Shown: positions 8,853-18,300 of the stretch, piece by piece
How positions within the stretch are numbered: position 1 is the first letter of the stretch
Layout of the letters: the number at the start of each line of letters is the position of its first letter
The notes under the pieces: generated by a model
What the model was told of the DNA's origin: nothing
Databases searched by the model: none
The model's input: only the letters and a program-made list of their open reading frames with translations
Translations under genes and position numbers: made by a program
Origin: a virus
Virus record (IMG/VR): IMGVR_UViG_3300025102_000167
Coordinates: 1-30,866 of that record
Reading direction: 5' to 3' (one strand)
Length of the DNA stretch: 30,866 nt

Positions 8853-11800
8853 ATGCCTGAAATTAAAAATGCTTTCATAAAAGGTAAAATGAATAAAGAC
8901 CTTGATGAAAGATTAATTCCTAATGGTGAATATAGAGATGCAATAAACATAGACGTTGATTATGCTGAAAGCAGTGACGTCGGTGCATTAAAAAATATTT
9001 TAGGTAATACACAAAAAGATAGTATTAGTTTAACTAATGCAACTTGTATAGGTAATATTAAAGATACTGAGAATGATAAACTATATTGGTTTATTACTTC
9101 TGCAGCAAAAGATATTATAGCAGAATATGATATTGCAACATCAACCGCAGTTCCTGTTATAGTTGATACAGGTAATGTTTTAAACTTTAATGTTAATAAT
9201 TTAATTACAGGTGTTAGCATTTTAGATAGCGTTTTATATTTTACAGATAATTTAAACGAACCTAAACAAGTTGATATTGCTTATTGGAAGACACAAACTA
9301 ATACCAACTTTAATACTTTAACAACTGGTTTATCAGAAGAAAGAATTACATTAATTAAAAAATCACCTTTATCAGCACCCACACTAAACATGAGCGCTTC
9401 AACAAGAGGTGGAAATGGTACTTCAGGAAATACAGCGGTTACAACTTCTTTAAATTTAGCATCATCATCCGGTAGTGGTTTAATAAACGCCAAAGACTCG
9501 GGTGATACAATAACAGGTACATTTAGTGTTTCTCCTAACTATCAAGCTAACGATGTTATTATATTTAGCTTTGATTTTACAGATTCTGAAGATGTTATAA
9601 CTAAAACAGAGGCTAGAGTAAAACTAGCATCTAATTATTCTTCTGGCGCAACTTCTTTTTCAGGCGAGTTATTAACTGTAAGTAAAAAAATGAGAGGTGC
9701 TTCTGTAACTTACTCATGTATACTAGAAGAAGACGATCCTTTATTTGAATTAAAGTTCCCTAGATTTGCATATCGTTACAAATATAATAATGGACAATAT
9801 AGTTGTTTTTCTCCATTTAGTAACGCAGCTTTTTTGCCAGATACAACAGTAGGCGCTGGAACTGGTTTTGAATTCAATGCAAAAGATGGTTTTAACTTAG
9901 CAATGGTTAATACATTAAGACAACTAACACTGCAAAATTTAAATCATAATATAAGTGCTGATGTTGATGAAATTGATGTATTATATAAAGATTCTGTTGG
10001 AAGTAATTGTTATGTTGTTGATACTATAAAAAGACAAGCTAATAATTCAATAGCTTCAACTTTTGAAGTAAAAGATGAACAAATATTTAAAGTATTACCA
10101 TCAAATCAGTTATTAAGATTATTTGATAGCGTACCTAAAAAAGCAAAAGCTTTAGACATAAGCGCTAATAGATTAATATTTGGAAACTACACACATCAAT
10201 TTGATTTACCGTTAACGCCACCAATATTTGATATAAAATTAAAGAATAGATATACAGCAGGCGCTTCAAATAGAGGTGAAAAACAATCTATTAAATCAAA
10301 TAGAAAATATCAATTTGGCGTCGTATATTCAGATGAGTATGGAAGACAAACGCCTGTATTAACAGATAAAACTGGTATTATAAAAGTGCCACCTGGGCAA
10401 TCTAAAAACTTAACCAAGTTTAATGCTAAGATAACTAGTTCTGCACCAGCGGGAATGACTAATTATAAATACTTTATAAAAGAAATATCTAAAACAACAC
10501 ATAACTTGTGTATTGATAGTATTTATCAAGACGATCAAGGTTATATGTATTTGTCCTTACCTTCATCTGAAATAAATAAAGTTAAAGAAGAAGATATAAT
10601 ACTTATTAAAAAAGGCAGAAGCAATTCACCTGTTGGATTAAATAGTAGAATTAAAGTATTAGATAAACTAACAACACCACCTAAATTTTTATCTAGACCG
10701 CTTGAGGTTAATTATAAACCTCACAGAATGGATTATTCAGCACAATATGGTGATGGTACATTGCAAACTATTATAAAAGCTGGTTGTACACCAGTACCTA
10801 ATCATAATACTATTTGTTTGGCTAGATTTTTTAGATATGGAGATATAGGTTTAAACGATACTACTTACACTCCTTCCGTTGCACAAGATGGTGTATCAAG
10901 AGAAGGTATTGAAACTTTATCGCCAGGTAAAAAAATAAGATTTGAAAATGGTGGTAATAAATCCGATGTATACACCGTTAAACAAGTAGAAGTACACGAA
11001 GGAGGTGATGATGACGTTGAAGTAACTTTTGAAGAAGAATTTGGAGATGATGTTTTATTTCTTTATGATAATTATGAAAATAATCCAACATTAGCTACAA
11101 TAAGCGGTATAATTGTTGGTGTTGATGAAGTTAATAAAGAAGGTAGTGCAGAGTTTGAAGGTAGATTCTTTTTAAAAGTAAAAGCAGATGATAATTTAAT
11201 AGTTGAATTAGTTGGCACAAACCCTGCTAACTTAAACGCTATGGCAACAACTAACGGTGTTGATGGTGACCCACAAGCAAGTCCTAGTGGAACATCAGGT
11301 ACACCTGGTAATCCAGATAGACAGTATATGGTAAGATTCGGTGGTAAAGGAGGAGCTAATTCTTCAACAACAGCCGGAACAGCCTCAAGTTCTGGTGGAT
11401 TTGGAACATCAGGAGGTGGTAGAGCTGGTATTACTGATTCATCATTTGGCTCACCTGCTATTGATTTAACCAAAGGTTGGCATATAAGTTTTCAAACTAC
11501 GGTAGCTTTTAGTGATACAGAATCTAAATATGATACAAGCCCCTTTGCTAATAATTTAAAAGTTGGAAATTACATTAGCTTTTTTAATAAAACTAATGAT
11601 GGCAATGATACAGCCGCAGATGGCAGTAATTATGATCTTAATCATTACAAAATTGAAGAGGTTGATGTTAGAGACCACAGTGGTGGCCAAAGAGTGTATA
11701 CATTAAGGTTTGATAAAGACTTAGTTGGAGACGTAAGAACATTTTTTGAAACTGTAGACTCAGGAACTTATGGCGCTATTAAGATGTCTGTAAGTGTAAA

Positions 11801-13328
11801 TGAATTTAAGAAAGATTCATTAATTAACATAACAAACCCACCTATATTTGAAGTTGAACCACAAGATGATGTAGACATTGATATATATTTTGAAACACAA
11901 GAAAACTTTACCGTAGCTTCTGATCATGGTAATTTTAATGATTTATCTTACTATAACTGTTTTAGTTTTGAAAACGGAGTTGAATCGTTTATAATTAGAG
12001 ATGATTTCAATGCACCTGCTTTAGGTAAAGGCGTTAGAGTTTCAACAATATTTGAAGACAACTATCAAGAAGAGCTTGTTAAAAGTGGATTAATATTCTC
12101 ACAAATATATAATAGTAAAGCAAGTGTAAATCATTTAAATCAATTTATAATTGCTGAACCTATAATTAAAAATTTAAATCCAGGTTACGGTAGCGTACAG
12201 TTATTACATACAAGATATAACGATATAATTGCATATTGTGAAGACAAAGTTTTAAAAGTATTAACTAATAAAGACGCTTTATTCAATGCTGATGGTAGTG
12301 CGAATGTAACATCTAATAAAGCTGTTTTAGGTCAAGCAATACCTTATAATTCAAACTATGGTATTGGTACACATCCAGAAAGCTTTGCAGATTTTACTTA
12401 TAGAGGTTATTTTGTTGATAAAAATAGTGGAATAGTAGTGAGACATTCAGCAGATGGTATGGAAGAAGTTTCAAACTATGGTATGAAAGATTTCTTTAGA
12501 GATAACTTAAGACTACAATCCGGCAATATATACGGAACATATGATGAAACTAAAAGCCAATACAATGTAAGCTTACCAACAACTATAAATTCTACTATTT
12601 CGTTTTCAGAATCAATAAATGGTTGGCCAAGTAAAAAAAGTTATATACCAGAGGGAGGAGTAAGTATAAATAATAAATACTTTACATTTAAAAATGGTCA
12701 TATATTTGAACATCATACGGGTGCAAGAAATACTTTTTATGGTGTCAAAACAGATTCAGAAGTAACTTTTATATTTAACGAATCACCTGCTAACATGAAA
12801 AATTTTAGAACATTGAATTATGAAGGCGATTCTGGTTGGACATGCGCTAATATTACGACTGATCAGCAAGACGGTAGTGTATCATCTTTTGTACAAAAAG
12901 AAAATAAATACTTTAATTACATATCAGGTGTAGAAGAAACTGAAGGCACTGTAGATATAAAAGCATTAAATGTACAAGGCTTAGGTGCTTATACATCACA
13001 AGCAGTTGTAAGTAGCAATAGAGTATTTACATTTAATTTTGAATTAAATAATGATATACAAATAGGAGATAAGTTATATTATTTAGATGCGTCTAATATT
13101 AAACAGGATTTAGGCAAGATTACGGCAATAAATAAAACAAGTAAAACAGTAACTATAGCAAACACGGGTGAAGTTCCTCAGGCTTCAGCATATATGTTTT
13201 ATGTAAAGAACGCAGAGTATTATACATCCGGTATATTAGGTTACTTTGCAGAAACAAAAATGACAAACACATCAACAGCTTCTAAGGAGTTATACTCCGT
13301 TGGTTCTGAGGTTAGTATAAGTAGTTAA
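8853..13328 (+). CDS. Large tail hub / nozzle ('muzzle'-like) protein
   Basis: A 1491-residue protein. The N-terminus contains KGKMNKDLDERLIPNGEYRD, followed by INIDV...SDVGALKNILGNT, which is the signature start of the stabilisation or muzzle-type tail protein of crAss-like and many marine podoviruses. These proteins form the distal tail tube through which DNA leaves, comparable in position to T7 tail tubular protein B. The remainder is beta-rich with many Asn/Thr/Ser turns. Residues about 804-866 form a Gly/Ser/Thr-rich low-complexity insertion, probably a flexible exposed loop. A WP-containing segment and a second beta-rich region lie near the C-terminus. No separate tail-fibre or receptor-binding gene appears in the window, so host contact could reside here or elsewhere in the genome. 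Confidence 0.72.
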   Translation: MPEIKNAFIKGKMNKDLDERLIPNGEYRDAINIDVDYAESSDVGALKNILGNTQKDSISLTNATCIGNIKDTENDKLYWFITSAAKDIIAEYDIATSTAVPVIVDTGNVLNFNVNNLITGVSILDSVLYFTDNLNEPKQVDIAYWKTQTNTNFNTLTTGLSEERITLIKKSPLSAPTLNMSASTRGGNGTSGNTAVTTSLNLASSSGSGLINAKDSGDTITGTFSVSPNYQANDVIIFSFDFTDSEDVITKTEARVKLASNYSSGATSFSGELLTVSKKMRGASVTYSCILEEDDPLFELKFPRFAYRYKYNNGQYSCFSPFSNAAFLPDTTVGAGTGFEFNAKDGFNLAMVNTLRQLTLQNLNHNISADVDEIDVLYKDSVGSNCYVVDTIKRQANNSIASTFEVKDEQIFKVLPSNQLLRLFDSVPKKAKALDISANRLIFGNYTHQFDLPLTPPIFDIKLKNRYTAGASNRGEKQSIKSNRKYQFGVVYSDEYGRQTPVLTDKTGIIKVPPGQSKNLTKFNAKITSSAPAGMTNYKYFIKEISKTTHNLCIDSIYQDDQGYMYLSLPSSEINKVKEEDIILIKKGRSNSPVGLNSRIKVLDKLTTPPKFLSRPLEVNYKPHRMDYSAQYGDGTLQTIIKAGCTPVPNHNTICLARFFRYGDIGLNDTTYTPSVAQDGVSREGIETLSPGKKIRFENGGNKSDVYTVKQVEVHEGGDDDVEVTFEEEFGDDVLFLYDNYENNPTLATISGIIVGVDEVNKEGSAEFEGRFFLKVKADDNLIVELVGTNPANLNAMATTNGVDGDPQASPSGTSGTPGNPDRQYMVRFGGKGGANSSTTAGTASSSGGFGTSGGGRAGITDSSFGSPAIDLTKGWHISFQTTVAFSDTESKYDTSPFANNLKVGNYISFFNKTNDGNDTAADGSNYDLNHYKIEEVDVRDHSGGQRVYTLRFDKDLVGDVRTFFETVDSGTYGAIKMSVSVNEFKKDSLINITNPPIFEVEPQDDVDIDIYFETQENFTVASDHGNFNDLSYYNCFSFENGVESFIIRDDFNAPALGKGVRVSTIFEDNYQEELVKSGLIFSQIYNSKASVNHLNQFIIAEPIIKNLNPGYGSVQLLHTRYNDIIAYCEDKVLKVLTNKDALFNADGSANVTSNKAVLGQAIPYNSNYGIGTHPESFADFTYRGYFVDKNSGIVVRHSADGMEEVSNYGMKDFFRDNLRLQSGNIYGTYDETKSQYNVSLPTTINSTISFSESINGWPSKKSYIPEGGVSINNKYFTFKNGHIFEHHTGARNTFYGVKTDSEVTFIFNESPANMKNFRTLNYEGDSGWTCANITTDQQDGSVSSFVQKENKYFNYISGVEETEGTVDIKALNVQGLGAYTSQAVVSSNRVFTFNFELNNDIQIGDKLYYLDASNIKQDLGKITAINKTSKTVTIANTGEVPQASAYMFYVKNAEYYTSGILGYFAETKMTNTSTASKELYSVGSEVSISS

Positions 13329-13356
13329 TGTGTGATTATATAAATAAATAAAAATT

Positions 13357-14040
13357 ATGAGTGAATTATTAGGTAGCTTTGCTGGTAAAGCATTAGGAGC
13401 AGTGAAAGGTTTAGCTGAAAAAGCTGGAGGCGTTGGTGGCGGAAGAGCTCTTGCGGGAACTGCACAATTAATAGGTTCATTTATAGGTGGACGAAAAAGA
13501 AGAAAAGAGCAAAGAGCAGCAACAGCTGAATTAGCTATGCGTAAACAAAAATATGAACAATTAGATACGTCAAACCCGTATGCTAATATAACAAATCCAT
13601 ATGCTAATTTAACCGTTAATACTCAGGCAGCAGATTTTGCGGCGCAACAAAGCGCTCAAGGAGCAGCAAACATTATGAGCAGTATGGCTTCAGCAGCAGG
13701 TGGTGGGGGTATTGCGGCATTAGCACAATCTATGGCTAATTCACAAGCTCAACAAGCACAACAAGCTTCTGCAAGTATTGCACAGCAAGAACAAAGAAAC
13801 CAAATGGCAGCAGCGCAAGGTGAACAAAGAAAACAAAGCATGCAAGCACAAGGCGAAATGCAATCAAGACAAATGGAAGAAAATAAAGTTAGTACTTTAT
13901 TAGGTATGGCTCAACAAAGAAAAGGGGCAGCAGATAAAGCAAGAGCAGACGCTACACAAGCAGCAGTTGGGGGTATAGGTAATATAGCAATGGGTGCAGC
14001 AGGTGTTGGTCTAGGTGAAGACTTACCTGGTTTATTATAA
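13357..14040 (+). CDS. Internal virion / ejected protein, Ala-Gln-rich
   Basis: A 227-residue protein. The first 45 residues are Gly/Ala-rich with short hydrophobic stretches (LIGSFIGG), followed by a basic patch GGRKRRKEQR and a tandem NPYAN motif (about residues 73-84: NPYANITNPYAN) leading into LTVNTQAADF. The remainder is Ala/Gln/Met-rich coiled coil, ending in another Gly/Ala-rich segment. This pattern (Gly-rich membrane-like ends around an Ala/Gln coil, just after the tail hub) is typical of small internal proteins that are ejected with the DNA in podoviruses. The Gly/Ala segments might insert in the host envelope. The start lies behind AAAAATTATG. Confidence 0.6.
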   Translation: MSELLGSFAGKALGAVKGLAEKAGGVGGGRALAGTAQLIGSFIGGRKRRKEQRAATAELAMRKQKYEQLDTSNPYANITNPYANLTVNTQAADFAAQQSAQGAANIMSSMASAAGGGGIAALAQSMANSQAQQAQQASASIAQQEQRNQMAAAQGEQRKQSMQAQGEMQSRQMEENKVSTLLGMAQQRKGAADKARADATQAAVGGIGNIAMGAAGVGLGEDLPGLL

Positions 14041-14049
14041 ATAAAAATT

Positions 14050-15396
14050 ATGGCAGCAGATCAAACATTAGTAAGAGGCGCAGCAATAGCAGCTCCTAAA
14101 TTTAACAAAATAGAATTATTCAGCGAAGCTCAATTGCAGCAGATGGAAAAAGCAACTATGCTTAAAAAAGCAAGAAAAGCGACTAGAGATGCAGCTATAG
14201 GGGCTCTTGTTAGTGATATTACTGTAAATGAAAGTTTAACGCCACCACAACAAATTAATGCACAATATGAAGCAGCTGGTAATATTAGAAATCAAGTTGC
14301 AGCATTAGCAGCACAAAGAGCTAAGCTGCCTGTGAATTCACCGGAAGCATTTGCTTTAGATCAACAAATAAGTACATTAAAACAATCTTTTACTAATATA
14401 GCTAACAATGCAAAAGATTTTCAAGAATTACAAAAAGAATATGTTGACGGAAGTTGGAATATGTCAGGTGGTGTATCTGAAGAAAATAGAAACAAACTTG
14501 ATGCAATATTTGCTAAAAACGAATATACTATTCAATTTGATGAAAGAGGTAACGCTACATATGTTACAGAGTTTGGCAATATGTCACAAAAAGATTTATC
14601 TAACTATTATGTTAAAGATGATGAAATGGCGCTTTCAATAGTAGGTTATTCAGATGAAGCTTTACAATTAGGAAGCGGTGGAACACAAATGAAAGTTGGC
14701 GGCACTAGGTATAACATGTTAAAGACCAAAGTTAGAAATGACTTGCGTAAGGGCGGGGAGGCAAGAATAAATTCTTTAATATATGATGATCTTGTTGAAG
14801 GACAATCTTTAGGTTTAACTGATTTAGGAGATCAGCAAGCTAATGAAGATGCTGCTGTTGACGCTATAATGAATAACTTAATGAATGTTAACGCACAAGG
14901 TTATAGTGAATATAAATCTAAACCTAGTGGCAATAAAAACGACAAAGACAATAGAACACCAGGAGAAATACAAAGAAGCAAAGCAGCTCAAGCAGATAAA
15001 AAATATGTTAGAAATGGTTTAATGAATATGTCTGCGCCTGACCCTAATCTTTTAGTAAAACCTAAAAAAGATACAGATGGAACTCCAATGGTTCGTACAG
15101 ATATGGAAGAAGCAAATAAGATAGTTTTCTTAGATCACACTATGGACGAAACAAATAAAGTATTAGCGGGTAAAGGTAAAATAACAAAAGTTGGAGATAA
15201 ATATATGCTACAAAAAACGGGAACTTCTGTTAGTGGTCAAATATTAAACGAGGTAGATGTGACTGATCAAATGAATAGTTATATAACTGGCGATAGAGAA
15301 GCATTATTTCAAGTTATAGAAAGAAATATATTTGATGTTGAATCCGTCGATTATGAGGGGTCTGCAGATGATCCAGATTTAAATCCGAATACATAA
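14050..15396 (+). CDS. Internal virion protein, helical, function unknown
   Basis: A 448-residue protein, mostly helical and rich in Ala, Gln, Lys and Asp, with no membrane segments and no catalytic motif that I recognise. It lies between the Ala/Gln-rich ejected protein and the 2402-residue ejected protein. Its stop codon shares one base with the start of the latter (TAATG), so the two are probably translationally coupled. Position suggests a role in the inner core or in DNA ejection, comparable with the multi-protein internal cores of T7-like phages or the cargo proteins of crAss-like phages. That is inference from order only. Confidence 0.55.
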   Translation: MAADQTLVRGAAIAAPKFNKIELFSEAQLQQMEKATMLKKARKATRDAAIGALVSDITVNESLTPPQQINAQYEAAGNIRNQVAALAAQRAKLPVNSPEAFALDQQISTLKQSFTNIANNAKDFQELQKEYVDGSWNMSGGVSEENRNKLDAIFAKNEYTIQFDERGNATYVTEFGNMSQKDLSNYYVKDDEMALSIVGYSDEALQLGSGGTQMKVGGTRYNMLKTKVRNDLRKGGEARINSLIYDDLVEGQSLGLTDLGDQQANEDAAVDAIMNNLMNVNAQGYSEYKSKPSGNKNDKDNRTPGEIQRSKAAQADKKYVRNGLMNMSAPDPNLLVKPKKDTDGTPMVRTDMEEANKIVFLDHTMDETNKVLAGKGKITKVGDKYMLQKTGTSVSGQILNEVDVTDQMNSYITGDREALFQVIERNIFDVESVDYEGSADDPDLNPNT

Positions 15397-18300
15397 TGTT
15401 TGAACTAAACGGTAAAACTTATTCAGTTAGTAAGCTTCAAGCGGCTGCAGCAAAATACAACATGTCTTATGATGAGTATTTGGCCGTTATGAAAGAAAAA
15501 GGTTTAAAAGAAATAAACCCAGAACCAACTTTTGTTGACACTTCAACTGCTGAAGAAGAAGAAAAGCTTTCGTCATATCAACAAGCAACTCAACTCAGTG
15601 CTGATCAACAAAAACAAATTGATGATGAATATGGTACTGAAGATAATCCTAATTTAACTGCATTTTTTGAACTTCCTAAAGTTCCTATTTGGAGTTTTGA
15701 TGCTCCCGTTCCTGGTGGTAGTAATCCAATTTCAAACTTCCTATTCAATCAGGTTAATAAAAACCCAAATCGTAAGCGTGTTCAAACAAAGATTGCCGAA
15801 ATTAAAGAAAAAGACAAAAGAATAATAGACCAAGAAGAAGCTCAATTATTAGTTTTACAAGATTTAAGAAAGGAAAGAAAAGCGGAGTTGATTGGCAATA
15901 ATGAAGTTGATTATATAAATAATACATTTAAACGTAAAAAAACTGGGTTCATGGCTACAGGGCGTGGAGGAGGAGTGGAAATTGAAACCGAATTCTATGA
16001 CAAAGAAGCTCAGGAAGAATATTCTAAAATTGCTCAAAAAGATCAAGAAGATTATAGTAATTATTTTGAAGCACAAAGTAACTATTTAGACAATTTAAAA
16101 GCTGATATTGAAACTACTCAAAAAGAGCTTGAAAAAATTGATAACGAAATTAATAATGGTGCATATGATAGCCAAATAAAAGATGGTGATCAATATGTAA
16201 TAATTAATGACAAAAGAGTACCTGTAAACGTATATAATAATTATAGAAATCTATATGAACAATATGAGAGTAGAAGAAAATCTTTTGATGCTGGTTTAAA
16301 AAGATATACTGATTTTTTTGACGCTAACAAAGAAAAATTTTCTCGTAATGCTTTAACAATAGATAGACTAAGTAGAGACTATAACTATACTAAGAAAAAT
16401 CTTATTATGGCTGGCCAAGGATTTGCTGATATTGGTTTGTTCTTCGCGAAGGGGCTGGTATCGTCACTTCCTGCTTATAAGGTGTCCAATATATTATCGT
16501 CTGATTTTAGAAAAATTACAAAATCTGCAAACGAGCAGATTGACATTAAATGGCGAAATTATAAAAATGAAGTGATGTCAGGCTATGCACCTGATGTTAA
16601 ATTTAAAGATGCTTTTAAAGAAGGCAACTTTTTAAAATTTGCTGGACAAGAAATAGCTACACAATTACCTATATTTACTTTTATTGCAGCAACCGGTGGG
16701 GCTGGTGCCGCGGCGGGCTTAGGTACTACTGCTAATGCTGTTTTTACAGCTAGTGTTGTTGGAAGCCAATCTGGAGAAAAGCAATATGGCGATATGACTT
16801 ATGAAGAATACTTAAGCCAATTAGATGATTTTAAATATAATGATGTAAAATACGACGAAGGCCATAAGCTAATGGTTAGTGCTGGCGTAGGTATGGCTGA
16901 AGGAGCATTTGGTATTTTACCAAGTTTTTATAGTTTAAGAGCTGCACATAAAGTTCTTGGAGGTTCTAGTGGCAAAATAGTAAAAGGATCTTTAACTAGT
17001 GCACAATACAGAAAAAATTTAGCAAATTATTATGCTCAAGGAGCACTTATACCTACAGTTGTTGAGCCATTTGGTGAAGGCTTAACACAATATACACAAA
17101 ACTTATTAACTGATAGACCTGCGTTTGAAAATGTAGATCATGCAGCGTTTTCTGGCTTAATGTTCGGAGTGCTATTAAATGGTGTACCTACTGTTGGTGG
17201 GCACATGATAGGTCAGTTTAATGATATAAATACAAAAAAACAAATTAGATTAAATAATGCTAAAGTTGCTAAACTGAACGCACAATTACTTAAGCTTGAC
17301 GGAAGAACTAAAGCAGCTAAAGACCTGCGAAAAATTATACATGATATAAACGCTGATAGCCAAGCTCTTATAGTCAAAACAGAAAAAATAATAAGAGATG
17401 AAATTGATCCTGTAGAGTTTCAAACTTTTATGGATGAAACAGTTAAGCAAGAAAATTTAAGAAACACTGCCCAAGCTATTGAAGCTTCAAATTTACCAAG
17501 CAGTACAAAGAAAAGCATGTTAGAAGGTTATCAAAAATCTTTTGATAAAGCTACCGCAATAAAAGATGTTATAAGAAATCAAAAAGGTCAAATAGCTTTA
17601 TTAAAGATAACAAATAACGCTAGATATATTCAACTAGAAGAACAAGCTAGAAAAAACTTAGCTCAAAAAGAAGCTACTCCCGATGCCTTATTTGATGAAA
17701 TAAATAACTTATATTATAGAGAAGAAATAAATAAAGATATTAAAAACAGAAAAGCCCTTGATAAAAAGTTTGAAAAAGATAGAGATTATAAAGTTACAAG
17801 AATAGCGGCAGAAACTAATAAAGAACTAATAGAAAAAATTGAGGAACAAGGTTTAGACATAACTGCAGAAAATATACGAAAACTTAAAAACGGGACATTA
17901 AACGGTATAAATGTTACTGATAACAACGGAAATAAATTTGAATTTATATCTATTGAAAATTCAGTTAAAAATTCGAAAGCTGGTATTGTTTCTCACGAAA
18001 GCGATCATACTGTATTGGAGCAAATGTTTGGTAAACTATCTGATGGTGCATTTAAAAATTTAGCTATAGAAATTCAAAAATGGACTCAAAAGAATGATAA
18101 AAATTTATACAGTAAATTATTTTTAGGCGGTAAACAGCAAGCTGATTTAACAAGTTATGAAGAAATAGTTGTAAACTTTTTAGAGCAAGCAGGACTAGAT
18201 ACTTTTGTTTTAAAACCAAAAGGAAGAACATTCTTAGAGTCTATAGCTGTTGGTTTGAATTTTTTAAAGAAAAAGAATTACAATATAGATTCTAAACGAA

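Noticed and set aside
11072-11473. 133-residue Pro/Leu/Val-rich open frame on the minus strand
   Set aside because: It is the antisense shadow of the Gly/Ser/Thr-rich insertion in the tail hub gene; the Pro-rich composition follows from Gly codons read in reverse, and there is no start context like the real genes.
14408-14641. 77-residue plus-strand open frame inside the 448-residue internal protein gene
   Set aside because: It is in another frame of a well-supported gene, with a Lys/Ile/Asn/Met composition typical of shifted AT-rich coding sequence.
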